Shown here in pieces: positions 42,811 to 51,510 of a stretch of DNA of 64,000 nucleotides. The number at the start of each line of letters is the position of its first letter. The stretch's first letter is position 1. Below the pieces are notes generated by a model. That model made no database searches. It had not been told where the DNA came from and saw only the letters and a program-made list of their open reading frames with translations. Source of the DNA: JAGLON01 sp041394985 (GTDB lineage Bacteria > Zixibacteria > MSB-5A5 > GN15 > JAAZOE01); contig JAWLBI010000001.1 of the NCBI GenBank assembly GCA_041394985.1, positions 1,240,001 through 1,304,000 of the forward strand, read 5' to 3'. Both the position numbers and the translations under genes were made by a program.

Positions 42811-44244
42811 ATGGACACTATCCATGAGACCTATTTCAATGCGATGCCGTGTTATGTAACGGTGCAGGATCGAGACTTTCATATCATTGATGCCAATGAG
42901 AAGTTCATCAAGCGATTCGGCGATTTCAGGGGGCGATATTGCTATCAAGTGTACAAACAGCAGCCGGAGAAATGCGATCCGTGTCCGGTCGAGAGAACAT
43001 TTGCCGACGGCCGGCAGCATCGGAGTGAGGAAATAGTCCGAACGCTCGATGGCCGCGACGTATCGGTGATCGTGTATACGACCCCGATACGAAATGGGAA
43101 CGGTGAAATAACATCGGTCATGGAAATGTCTACAAATATCACCGAACTGAAAGTACTCCAGAATCAATTGGCCGACAGCCGCAAGAAGTACCATTTACTG
43201 TTCGAGGAGGTGCCGTGCTTTATCTCCATGCAGGATCGGGACCTCCGGATTGTCGAGGCTAATCGCCTCCACCGCGAGGCGTTTGGCACATATTACGGAT
43301 GCAAGTGCTATGAAGTATATAAGCACCGAGACAAGGCCTGTCATCCCTGCATGGTACAGCAGACATTTATTGACGGGGAGATTCATCATCACGAGGAAGT
43401 CGTGACCGATCGCCACGGCCGCCGAATAAATGTGATGGTAACCACCGCGCCGGTACTAAACGGATCCGGTGAAGTCGAAACCGTCATAGAAATGTCTGCG
43501 GATATTACGCAGATTCGCCAGCTGCAATCGAAGTTGTCGTCCGTTGGCATGATTATCAGCACGATTTCGCACGATCTTAAGGGGCTTCTGAATGGCATGG
43601 ACGGCGGTATTTACCTTGTCAATACCGGCATGGAAAAGGATAATAAGGACCGAATCGATCGCGGATGGGAAATGGTCCTGCGCAATGTCGATCGCATTCG
43701 CGGAACGGTACTTGACATCCTGTATTATGCCAAAGATCGGGAACCGGAGTGGACGGCCCTTAATGCCAAGGATGTGGCGGAAGAGGTGTTCGGCATCATT
43801 AAGCCGAAGGCCGCAAAGTCGAAGGTCCGCTGCGAGAGGCAGATTGATATAACCGATGGCCATTTCGAGGCCGACGCCAAGGCTGTCCGATCACTTCTGA
43901 TAAACCTCATGGACAATGCCTTTGATGCCTGCCGGGTCGATACCAAAAAGAATGACCATGCGGTAGTCTTAAATGTTTCAGAAACGCCTGAAGCGGTGAC
44001 GTTCGCGGTTAAAGACAACGGTATCGGGATGAATCAGGAGGTGCGGGAAAAAGCATTTACCCTGTTTTTCTCCTCTAAAGGCGCCGGCGGGACTGGATTG
44101 GGATTGTTCATCGCAAATAAAATCGCACAATCCCACGGAGGCAATATCGTCGTCGAATCCGCGCCGGGGGAAGGAACTTCCCTGGCCGTCACGATGCCGA
44201 AAAAGCGTCCCGAAAATATTGAAGTCACCGAAATAGAAAAATGA
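42811..44244 (+). CDS. Two-PAS sensor histidine kinase with Cys-bearing PAS domains
   Basis: 477 residues, no membrane helix. Two PAS domains (about 1-125 and 126-240) each carry a matching Cys pattern: YCYQVYKQQPEKCDPCPVE and KCYEVYKHRDKACHPCMVQ. This C...C-x2-C layout is common in PAS proteins of anaerobes and suggests a metal or redox-active centre. The kinase core has His254 in SHDLKGLL, an N box (INLMDNAFDA), DNGIGM and GTGLGLFIA. It is of the same subfamily as the kinase at 36703. It starts 34 bp after the DsrK-receiver gene, so the receiver there is an obvious candidate partner. Confidence 0.9.
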   Translation: MDTIHETYFNAMPCYVTVQDRDFHIIDANEKFIKRFGDFRGRYCYQVYKQQPEKCDPCPVERTFADGRQHRSEEIVRTLDGRDVSVIVYTTPIRNGNGEITSVMEMSTNITELKVLQNQLADSRKKYHLLFEEVPCFISMQDRDLRIVEANRLHREAFGTYYGCKCYEVYKHRDKACHPCMVQQTFIDGEIHHHEEVVTDRHGRRINVMVTTAPVLNGSGEVETVIEMSADITQIRQLQSKLSSVGMIISTISHDLKGLLNGMDGGIYLVNTGMEKDNKDRIDRGWEMVLRNVDRIRGTVLDILYYAKDREPEWTALNAKDVAEEVFGIIKPKAAKSKVRCERQIDITDGHFEADAKAVRSLLINLMDNAFDACRVDTKKNDHAVVLNVSETPEAVTFAVKDNGIGMNQEVREKAFTLFFSSKGAGGTGLGLFIANKIAQSHGGNIVVESAPGEGTSLAVTMPKKRPENIEVTEIEK

Positions 44245-44280
44245 TAACAAGCATACACCACACGAAATGGGAGGGCAGAC

Positions 44281-44661
44281 ATGTCCGCAACCAAGAAAAT
44301 ACTAATCGTCGATGATGAGGCCGATCAGCGAGAATATCTCGCTACTGTCCTCGAGGATAACGGCTATGCCATCGTTACGGCCGAGGATGGAGTCCGGGGG
44401 TTTGAATTGGCTCGGGCCGGCGGAGTCGATCTGATAACGCTCGACATCAGCATGGACAACGAATCCGGAATCAAGATGTTTCGCAATCTGCAGGGCGATG
44501 AGGCCACGAAATCCATTCCGGTAATTATGATCACCGGCGTTTCCGGGGAGCTCAAGGGTTTTATCGAGCGATCCAAGCGATTAACGCCGCCGCAGGCCTT
44601 TTTCGAAAAACCGGTCGATCGTGACACGCTGTTGGATACCGTAAAGAGTCTCGTTTCCTGA
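44281..44661 (+). CDS. Single-domain response regulator
   Basis: 126 residues, receiver domain only: VDDEAD pocket, phospho-Asp55 in TLDISMD, Thr in MITGVS and Lys in FEKPVD. GGGAGGGCAGAC precedes the ATG. It is the last gene of the island's redox/signalling operon, 36 bp after the two-PAS kinase. Confidence 0.9.
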   Translation: MSATKKILIVDDEADQREYLATVLEDNGYAIVTAEDGVRGFELARAGGVDLITLDISMDNESGIKMFRNLQGDEATKSIPVIMITGVSGELKGFIERSKRLTPPQAFFEKPVDRDTLLDTVKSLVS

Positions 44662-44705
44662 ACAGCGATTTGTGACAGATTTCCATATGGAGACAGAGGA
44701 AACTG

Positions 44706-44745
44706 ACGGGATGCCTCTTTGATATCCCGTTAGGCGTTTTGACTT
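44706..44745 (+). terminator. Possible terminator of the redox/signalling operon
   Basis: ACGGGAT (44706-44712) pairs with ATCCCGT (44724-44730). A GTTTTGACTTTTTG stretch follows at a distance of about six bases, so the U-run is imperfect. Confidence 0.45.
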
Positions 44746-44830
44746 TTTGTTGAGTCGCCTTACATGATTTCATTTAGGCGGAATCGGCAATTATGCTGAG
44801 CCGTTGACGTATTAGCATAATATTGGCGGG

Positions 44831-44885
44831 GAGTTTGAACCTCTCCGCTTTTTTGTTTGATGCGATGAATTTCACAGTATATTAG
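44831..44885 (+). repeat. tRNA-Ser 3'-end repeat, copy 5 (distal boundary of the island)
   Basis: CCTCTCCGCTTTTTTGTTT at 44840-44858 is identical over 19 bases to the tRNA-Ser tail at 25480-25498. The next 35 or so bases (ATGCGATGAATTTCACAGTATATT) are imperfectly similar to those after the tRNA (ATGCGGCGAG...CAGTATATT). No tRNA body is present upstream of this copy. Confidence 0.75.
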
Positions 44886-44995
44886 TAAAAGCTGGGTCTG
44901 GTAGGAACCCCCGGCAAGCTGTGGGACAAGCGAGAGAAATAAGCGGATAGCAGGTCCATCAGGATAAACCCACTCGATGAGTGGGTGACCGGGTA
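44886..44995. other. REP-like fragment
   Basis: GGTAGGAACCCCCGGCAAGC and CCCACTCGATGAGTGGG (a perfect palindrome around 44970-44987) recall the fragments after the tRNA gene at 25540-25660. Confidence 0.4.
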
Positions 44996-45314
44996 ATGAC
45001 TATGGAAATTATACGATCATCGAATGCAAATAACGGAACCAGAGGGGCTGTTATAATAGGCGACAAAATTCCTGCCTGTGAGACATTGTTCAGGATTATT
45101 CGCCGGATTCCCGAAGCTTCTGTGAGCAGAAAAGGATACCGCCGGTTTTTTTTCTGATCAAAAAGCGACGATTACTTATAAAGACATTTCCATCGTCGTC
45201 TCCCATGTTTGGACGGATTATCTTCTTGATTGTGCATGCGATAGTCCCACGTTTGATGAATTCTTAGATATATTGGAAAACTACCGGTTGAAGTGGTGGG
45301 AACGAATTTTTTAG
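44996..45314 (+). pseudogene. Frameshifted small ORF, unknown product
   Basis: From the ATG at 44996 (or 45002) the frame reads MTMEIIRSSNAN...GYRRFF and stops at 45155-45157, directly after a run of eight Ts (45146-45153). In the +1 frame the reading continues from that run (SDQKATITYKDISIVV ... NYRLKWWERIF) to a TAG at 45312-45314. Joining the two at the T8 run gives one protein of about 105 residues. It may be a pseudogene, an assembly error in the homopolymer, or slippage-controlled. No family is recognised. Confidence 0.5.
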
Positions 45315-45368
45315 GGAAGATTATAGAATATTGCGCCGGGGCTCCATTGAGACAATAGAAGAGGTTGT

Positions 45369-45869
45369 ATGATTACACTGCGGGATTTGAGGCAGGATGA
45401 TCTGGAGAGCGTGGTTCGGTGGCGGAATGATCCCGATGTGTGTCTGCATCTGTCCAATCGGCTCAAGACTATAGATCAGGCGACAGCGTGGCTGGCGCAT
45501 CTGCGATCGGTCGATGGAATTTGGCTTAAGGCCGTCGAAAATGATGGTAAGCTTATCGGCTATGCGGCCGTGGAATCCATTGATACGAGCAACCGCAAGT
45601 GCGAGCTAATACTGATCATCGGTGAGAAAGAGAATTGGGGGAAGGGGATCGGCGCGTTTGTCCTCAAGGAAATGCTAAACTATGCCTTCAAGACTCTCAA
45701 TATGCACCGCGTGTGGGCGGTTGTGTCTCGGGGGAATGACCGATCCGAGCGGCTGATAAAATCGGCCGGACTCATCAACGAGGGTGTCATGCGCGAGGCG
45801 GTTATCATTAATGGTGAGTATACGGATTTGCTGCTGTATTCGATATTGGAAAATGAATACTCCGGGTAA
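45369..45869 (+). CDS. GNAT-family N-acetyltransferase (RimJ/RimL type)
   Basis: 166 residues in the GNAT fold: ITLRDLRQDDLESVVRWRNDPDV at the start (cited in part), acetyl-CoA loop IGEKENWGKGIG followed by VLKEMLNYAFKTLNMHRVWA and VSRGNDRSERLIKSAGLINEG, typical of RimJ/RimL-like enzymes acting on N-terminal amines or small molecules such as amino sugars. The substrate is unknown. GAAGAGGTT precedes the ATG. It stands alone. Confidence 0.88.
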   Translation: MITLRDLRQDDLESVVRWRNDPDVCLHLSNRLKTIDQATAWLAHLRSVDGIWLKAVENDGKLIGYAAVESIDTSNRKCELILIIGEKENWGKGIGAFVLKEMLNYAFKTLNMHRVWAVVSRGNDRSERLIKSAGLINEGVMREAVIINGEYTDLLLYSILENEYSG

Positions 45870-46131
45870 GCAAGAAATTATCGCCCTTAAATCCCACAGC
45901 AAGCTGTAGGGTACCCGCGGATGGGATACCAAATGAGTTAGCACTCGAAAACATACGCCAACAACGGCGAGCATTTTATCTGAACATACATAAAATTACA
46001 GGCACGATCTGCTCCCCCTCCTTTCCAAGGAGGGGGCCGGGGGGTGGTTGTACGATCACTTCTTCATACACATTTTTGGCAAGAGCAGATTGCCACGTCG
46101 CTGGTCCGCCTAGGCGGACGCTCCTCGCAAT
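45870..46131. repeat. Dispersed repeat fragments, including the IS target repeat
   Basis: About 45888-45925 holds CCCACAGCAAGCTGTAGGG, a palindromic repeat fragment. About 46095-46131 is a CATTGCGAGGAGCG-family repeat on the minus strand (TGCCACGTCGCTGG ... CGCTCCTCGCAAT) with a GTCCGCCTAGGCGGAC palindrome in its middle. It is cut at 46131 by the insertion sequence; the matching remainder (GCAATGACC) is at 47203. Confidence 0.6.
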
Positions 46132-47202
46132 GGGCATAATGTTCTTTTTTTGTTGGTAAGAATCATGTTTTACACAGATGAAAGTACCAGGCGAAGTAGT
46201 TGGCTCGATGTTTTTTGGATAATCCACGGTGTTGTCTATATCGAGCCTTGAGCCTGCTGAAGTATCCCTCGATCCAGTTAGTAGAATTTGGAATCAAGGG
46301 ATCGTTGAGATAGTGAAACATGTGTGGCAGTGCGTAGAGAAGTAAGGAACGTGCTCGTTTGACATCGGAGAAGACCTTTCCTCGGCTTGGACGGCTGGCG
46401 ATGGGGTATCCATATTGCTCCTCCCATGCTTGCCAAGCGGCAAGAAATTCATCTCGTTGATGTACGGTTGAGATATCCATGACACGACAGAATAAACGAC
46501 GGAGATGTTTGACGGCTGCTGTTTTGGGATCACGTCGGCACCAGGAAAGCCCTTGCCGCTGAATATGCACCAGACAACGTTGAATGCATGCCTCCGGCCA
46601 CACATCCTCCAGCATCGTATGCACCTGCCGAAGCCCGTCAATCGTGATGCTGACAGGCATGAGCCCTTCATGCCGCAATCTCAAACAGTAGTCTCGCATG
46701 CGCGCTTCACCTTCCTTGAGACCATAGCTGCCGGCGACAAGGCTCTTGGCAACTGGGTCAGCCAAACCAACGACGACGACACGCCGTTTTATCAGGTAGG
46801 TGCCATCAAGAACCAAGTACTTGAAGCGGGTGAGGTCAACCGAAGTCTTCGGTGGTCTATCAAGCCAATAGGTGATAATGCGTCTAACTGTACTTTGACT
46901 ATAACCGCTGTGAGCCATCAATTGTCGAATGGTATAACCTTCAGTTATCCAGCGTTCGAACCAAACCCTTTGCTGTTCACGACGCTTTCCGATACCTCTG
47001 AGAACAAACGTGCGATGACATGACGGGCACCACCACCGCTGTTTCTCTTGACTATATCCATACCGTATGGCACCGTATGTTCCACAATGCAGACAGAACC
47101 TTTTTTAGCCATTTTCCTAGACCTCTCAGATATATCCCGTAAAACCCTAATTGTAATATATAGTTACAAAGAATTTACCAACATTTTTTGAACATTATGC
47201 CC
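46132..47202 (-). mobile_element. 1.07-kb insertion sequence (IS256/MULE-like), with 28-bp terminal inverted repeats
   Basis: The left end reads GGGCATAATGTTC then TTTTTTT and GTTGGTAA; the right end, read inwards from 47202, is GGGCATAATGTTC then AAAAAA and TGTTGGTAA. GCAAT flanks both ends (46127-46131 and 47203-47207) as a 5-bp target duplication. Removing the element and one GCAAT restores GGTCATTGCGAGGAGCG, a copy of the dispersed repeat seen at 9742. One transposase is inside. Confidence 0.85.
46163..47112 (-). CDS. Transposase, requires -1 frameshift at A6
   Basis: The ATG at 47110-47112 follows GAGGTCTAGGAAA. The first frame (MAKKGSVC...) ends after 54 codons. A -1 shift at AAAAAA (47101-47106) instead gives MAKKRFCLHCGTYG, a zinc-ribbon (CLHC...CPSC), joined without a break to the long frame ending at 46163; total about 316 residues. 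The catalytic part has LDGTY, TIDGLRQ and the QRCLVHIQR motif of IS256/Mutator (MULE) DDE transposases, then NWIEGYFSRLK with the acidic residue. The zinc ribbon suggests the IS1249-type group. Either programmed frameshifting, as in other IS elements, or an inactivating mutation would give this layout. Confidence 0.8.
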
Positions 47203-47399
47203 GCAATGACCTGTGCTTATGGGGATTTCATTGGGATAATGCGATTATGGAAACTTAGTCGTATAGTCCAATCCCACAAGCCGCAGCGGAGGATGGAGCA
47301 CTTGTTGCCGGGCGCCCGCAAAGAGGCATTGACTAATAACTTACTTGAATACTATCTTGTATCAGTCAAATAATACTGGTGGCTTAAACGGCAATTATT
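47203..47399. other. Spacer after the IS
   Basis: Right flank of the IS target site. A weak promoter candidate TTGACT (47329-47334)-N18-TATCTT (47353-47358) could serve the decarboxylase gene. No gene. Confidence 0.35.
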
Positions 47400-48698
47400 A
47401 TGCGATCTCGATTAACAAAGGATTATATCGCCACTGTCATGGCGAAGGCGTTTCAGCACAAGGGACTGATCGCCAGAGAAGACACCGCCGTTATTGTCTA
47501 TGATCTCGATTATCTCGCCGAGCGAATCGAGGAAGTGAAAAAGTGTTTTCCGCCGCATGCGCTACATGCCATAGCGATCAAGGCAAACCCCTTAGTAAAA
47601 CTTCTGAATCGGTGCAAGGATTTAGGCGTTGGCGCCGAAGCGGCATCGCTGCCTGAGTTGCACATCGCCCGGCACGTTTTTCAATCTCCCGAAAAAATCG
47701 TCTTCGATTCGCCGGTGAAAACCATCGAGGAGTTGGAATATGCGCTTGCGTTCGGGTGTCATATCAATGCCGATTCGCTTGAGGAATTAGGACGTATCGA
47801 TGGCATCCTGCGGCGACAAGGCGACCGACCCAGGGGAAGTATCGGGATTCGAATTAATCCTCAGGTCGGGACAGGCGCGATACTGATGTCGAGTGTCGCA
47901 GGCGAATACTCGAAATTCGGGGTACCGATCAGGACTAATCGTGAGCGGCTGATTGAGTGTTTTGTGCGCTATCAATGGATGACCGGCGTGCATGTCCATA
48001 TCGGCTCGCAGGGATGCCCGGTCGAACTGCTATTGGACGGCATTGATGTTATAATGAAATTCGTTGATGATGTGAACGCGCGCCTCGGTGCAGCACCCAA
48101 CGGCAGACGCATTAAAATGATAGATATCGGGGGCGGATTTCCGGTATCGTATCACAGCGATCGCGAGCCTGATGAGATGGCTCGCTATGCCAAACAGATG
48201 AGGGAGAGGCATCCATTGCTATTCAGTAGCGAATATAAATTAGTTACTGAATTCGGGCGCTATATCCACGCCAATGCCGGGTGGGTCGTTTCGCGGGTCG
48301 AATATGTCAAGCGAGAGCCGGGTATCAATACCGCAATGGTTCATGTCGGGGCGGATTTGCTCTTGCGCGAGTGTTATCGCCCGGAGGACTGGCCGCACGA
48401 GATGTTTGTCGTCGACCCGAAAGGGACAATTAAGTCCGGGGCGGATGATAATCCGTACATGATCGCCGGGCCTCTGTGTTTTGCCGGGGATATTATAGCA
48501 AGGGGAGTGCGCCTGCCTATAATTGAACCGGGAGATTATATCATCGTGCAGGATGCAGGCGCGTATGCGCTCAGTATGTGGTCTCGCTACAACAGCCGGC
48601 AGGTTCCCAAAGTAATCGGCTGTGTGCGAGATGGTAGTGAATTTTCAATCCTGAAAGATCGCGAAGATATCTCCGACATAATAGATTTTTGGAGTTAG
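47400..48698 (+). CDS. PLP-dependent fold-III decarboxylase (diaminopimelate/ornithine decarboxylase family)
   Basis: 432 residues. The alanine-racemase-like barrel starts at about 40, with the PLP lysine Lys61 in AIAIKANPL, then HVHIGSQG, IDIGGGFP (phosphate binding) and EFGRYIHANAGW. The C-terminal beta domain has GPLCFAGDII and the active-site DAGAYALSMWSRYNSRQ. The LysA-like GPLC and DAGAY motifs favour diaminopimelate decarboxylase or a relative acting on another basic amino acid. Absence of lysine-pathway neighbours leaves the substrate open. No good Shine-Dalgarno precedes the ATG. Confidence 0.85.
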   Translation: MRSRLTKDYIATVMAKAFQHKGLIAREDTAVIVYDLDYLAERIEEVKKCFPPHALHAIAIKANPLVKLLNRCKDLGVGAEAASLPELHIARHVFQSPEKIVFDSPVKTIEELEYALAFGCHINADSLEELGRIDGILRRQGDRPRGSIGIRINPQVGTGAILMSSVAGEYSKFGVPIRTNRERLIECFVRYQWMTGVHVHIGSQGCPVELLLDGIDVIMKFVDDVNARLGAAPNGRRIKMIDIGGGFPVSYHSDREPDEMARYAKQMRERHPLLFSSEYKLVTEFGRYIHANAGWVVSRVEYVKREPGINTAMVHVGADLLLRECYRPEDWPHEMFVVDPKGTIKSGADDNPYMIAGPLCFAGDIIARGVRLPIIEPGDYIIVQDAGAYALSMWSRYNSRQVPKVIGCVRDGSEFSILKDREDISDIIDFWS

Positions 48699-49109
48699 TG
48701 GATTTCGCATACTAATTGTAAAAATATAATTAGTAATTATATTCGACATTGAATGGGCAATAATAATGGTTGCCACAGGTGCGGTCTGGTATCAGATAGT
48801 TGAAAAACGGCTGATTGGAGTGAATCTCATAGTGTTTTCGCTCGTTTCGGATATAAAATTCTGGTGATTGTTGAGGAGCACGAGGCACACATTTCCGGTT
48901 AACCCTTTATATGCAATAAAGTAACGCGATATTGCCGCGGCCAATAAATTTTCGTAAAAGTTAAAAATATTGCTTGACAACGTTATAATTGTTTCCGATA
49001 ATATCATGGAGGGCATTGGGCAGGTTAGTTATATTCTTTTTGATTCTTTCGAAGAATCGGTTCTTTCATATAGAACATAAGAGGCGAATCGGGCGGGGAG
49101 GCTCTTTTT
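48699..49109. other. Intergenic region with promoter and leader hairpin
   Basis: No gene; a 74-codon minus frame is low-complexity and rejected. It holds the promoter at 48974-49002 and a GATTCTT-TCG-AAGAATC hairpin (about 49039-49056) in the leader of the following gene. Confidence 0.5.
48974..49002 (+). promoter_or_regulatory. Sigma70-type promoter for the LVIVD-repeat protein
   Basis: TTGACA (48974-48979), 17-base spacer, GATAAT (48997-49002). Leader of about 100 nt with a short hairpin. Confidence 0.7.
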
Positions 49110-51476
49110 ATGTTTAAATCCCAAATAGTGATAAAAACAGTAATGCCGATTATGTTGGTTGTGATGCTGGTGTTGGTGTCATGGCCGGCGCGAGTAGTCG
49201 GCGGGGAAGAGCCGATAGTGAAAAAGGCTCCGCCTATAGGCAAGAAAACAGTCGCCGGTGTGCATGCAGCCGGCGATTTTTATTTTGCATCAGATGAGCC
49301 CGCGTATCTCGAATTTGTCGGTTCCGCTCTCTGGCGCGATCATTACAAGGTCGTCGTCGATGGCGAGTATGCTTTTGTGGCGATGATTAATGGTCTCCGG
49401 ATTCTGGATATTGGCGATCCCGCTCATCCGCAGCTGATTGTCAATTATGATCTCCCGGAAGGGCAGTTTTCATATATTGCGCTTGCGGGGAGCGAGGTGT
49501 TTCTGGCCGGCCGGCATACGGTATATCGAATTGACGTCAGTGATGTGTATCATCCGGAGACGGTGACATCATATTCCGTCGACGGCGTCATTCGGGGATT
49601 CGATGTCGGGGGCGATTTTGCATATCTCTCATTTACGCAAATTATCTCTCTCGATTCGCTGGCATATGGACTGCAGGCGCTGGACCTCGGCGGCGGAGAG
49701 ATTCAGCTTGTGGCGCAGTATCCATATACGGGATTCGTCGATGTCGCCGGTAATCTGCTGGTGACGGCCAATGAGTTGTGCGATTTCGTGATGCTCGATA
49801 TTTCGGATCCGCGACATGTTACAGAACTATCCTGCGTGCAGCTCGAAGGGTCATGGAATCCTGTGCTGGCGGAGATAGCGGACACGCTCGTTTCCGTATC
49901 CGTTTCCGAATATATATCGCCGTCGAGTGTGTCGGCGCTGGAGATTTACAATATCAAAGACCCGGCACACCCGGTCCGGGTTGCGTCGATTCCGTTTGAA
50001 AATGATGTCTACAACTGCGTCGTGCGGGGGAACCTGATATACGCGGCGAATTCCTTCTGGGGGGTGCAGGTTGTTGACATAACGAATCCGGCGGTTCCTG
50101 AAATCATCGGTCATTATCTTAATCCGGGATACTTGTATCATATTGCGATAGTCGATTCCGTCTTGTATGGCTGTGATGCCTGGCCGATTTCCGGCTTCGA
50201 GACAGTCTATGACACATCATATTGGGGAGGCGCGGCTCCGGGCGATTTTCTGACCGTTGATATTGCCGATCCGACCGATCCGCAAATCCTCGGGTATTAT
50301 CGGGCGCCGGCGCAGGTGAGCAGAATAGTATCGGGCGGGAACCGCTTTGCCTTTTGCCTGAACAGTCTTGATTCGATCGGGGCCGATGTCCAGATCGTCG
50401 ATTTATCGAATCCCGCCTCGCCGCTTACCGTCGGCAGTTATTCCTCGAATCGGGGCGCCGGGCTCGGCGGGTGCGCCGCGGAGAATTATTTCTATCTGGC
50501 GACCGGTCCCGGAGGACTGGAGATAATCGATATCACGGAAAAGAACGGGCCGGCTATGGTCTCCGTCTGTGAGGGGGGAGCGGGCGCTCAGGATGTTATC
50601 GTCATTAACGATTATGCATTTGTGGCCAATGGGGCATCGGGAGTGTGGATTTGGGATGTAAGCGATGCCGTCTCTCCGAAATTCATCCGGAGTTTCCCGG
50701 TAACCGAAGCCGCAGTATCGCTGGCGGCCGGAGGCGGATATCTTTATGTTACGGGGGGAGATATTCACATATTCGACATCTCCGACCCCGAATTCGCATC
50801 GGCCGGGCCGGTAGTATCCGGATATGGTGACTGCGGTTCACTGGCGATTGCCGAGGAGAAATTGTTTGCGGCGACATCGGACGGGTATATCATGTTCGAT
50901 ATCGGCGCGGATCCGGAGCATCCTGCGTTGATCAGTCAGGTGTCTGCCGGCGTGGCCGCTGATGATATTGCCTTCTATAATGGTTTCGTCGTACTGAGTT
51001 GCGGCGGTGAAGGAATATTCGTCTATGATATCGATGAATCGCCCGGTCCCGAGCGTGTGGGGATTTATAACACGCCAGGAAATGCGACCGGCATTTTCAT
51101 AGACAGCAATATGGTGTACATTGCCGATACTCGGTCATTAATCGTGGCGGCGTTCCCGCAGAGTATGGGAGTCGATGAGCCGCCGCACCAGATTCCCGAT
51201 TATTATTCACTGCGTCAGAATTATCCCAACCCGTTCAATCCCGTCACTTCAATAGAATATATCGTTTCGAAACGTTCCGCCGTCACTCTGACGGTGTTCA
51301 ACATGCTCGGCCAATCGGTTCGCACCCTGGTTGACGATATTAAACCGGCCGGCACATATACCGTGCGCTGGGACGGCACAGACGCCTTTGGGGATCGCCT
51401 CGCCAGCGGCGTATATTTGTATCGTATTCGCATAGGAGATTATTCGGAGACCAGGGAAATGGTTCTCCTGAAATAA
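49110..51476 (+). CDS. Secreted LVIVD-repeat beta-propeller protein with C-terminal sorting domain
   Basis: 788 residues. A signal peptide (about 1-32) is followed by roughly twelve LVIVD-type repeats (for example LRILDIGDPAHPQLIVNYDL, VQVVDITNPAVPEIIGHY), which form one or two beta-propellers. The last 85 residues (YSLRQNYPNPFNPVTSIEY ... ASGVYLYRI...REMVLLK) are the FlgD-Ig-like domain found at the C-terminus of type IX-secreted proteins in the FCB group. No enzymatic motif is seen. Probably a surface protein. It is followed after 34 bp by the second subtilase gene. Confidence 0.88.
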   Translation: MFKSQIVIKTVMPIMLVVMLVLVSWPARVVGGEEPIVKKAPPIGKKTVAGVHAAGDFYFASDEPAYLEFVGSALWRDHYKVVVDGEYAFVAMINGLRILDIGDPAHPQLIVNYDLPEGQFSYIALAGSEVFLAGRHTVYRIDVSDVYHPETVTSYSVDGVIRGFDVGGDFAYLSFTQIISLDSLAYGLQALDLGGGEIQLVAQYPYTGFVDVAGNLLVTANELCDFVMLDISDPRHVTELSCVQLEGSWNPVLAEIADTLVSVSVSEYISPSSVSALEIYNIKDPAHPVRVASIPFENDVYNCVVRGNLIYAANSFWGVQVVDITNPAVPEIIGHYLNPGYLYHIAIVDSVLYGCDAWPISGFETVYDTSYWGGAAPGDFLTVDIADPTDPQILGYYRAPAQVSRIVSGGNRFAFCLNSLDSIGADVQIVDLSNPASPLTVGSYSSNRGAGLGGCAAENYFYLATGPGGLEIIDITEKNGPAMVSVCEGGAGAQDVIVINDYAFVANGASGVWIWDVSDAVSPKFIRSFPVTEAAVSLAAGGGYLYVTGGDIHIFDISDPEFASAGPVVSGYGDCGSLAIAEEKLFAATSDGYIMFDIGADPEHPALISQVSAGVAADDIAFYNGFVVLSCGGEGIFVYDIDESPGPERVGIYNTPGNATGIFIDSNMVYIADTRSLIVAAFPQSMGVDEPPHQIPDYYSLRQNYPNPFNPVTSIEYIVSKRSAVTLTVFNMLGQSVRTLVDDIKPAGTYTVRWDGTDAFGDRLASGVYLYRIRIGDYSETREMVLLK

Positions 51477-51510
51477 ACACACTCTCTCTTTTTGATCAGG
51501 GGAGTATCCA

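Noticed and set aside
46505..47023. 172-codon plus-strand ORF inside the IS
   Set aside because: It is the antisense of the transposase and has no recognised motifs.
48792..49016. 74-codon minus-strand ORF
   Set aside because: Low-complexity, overlaps the promoter of the 49110 gene, no Shine-Dalgarno.
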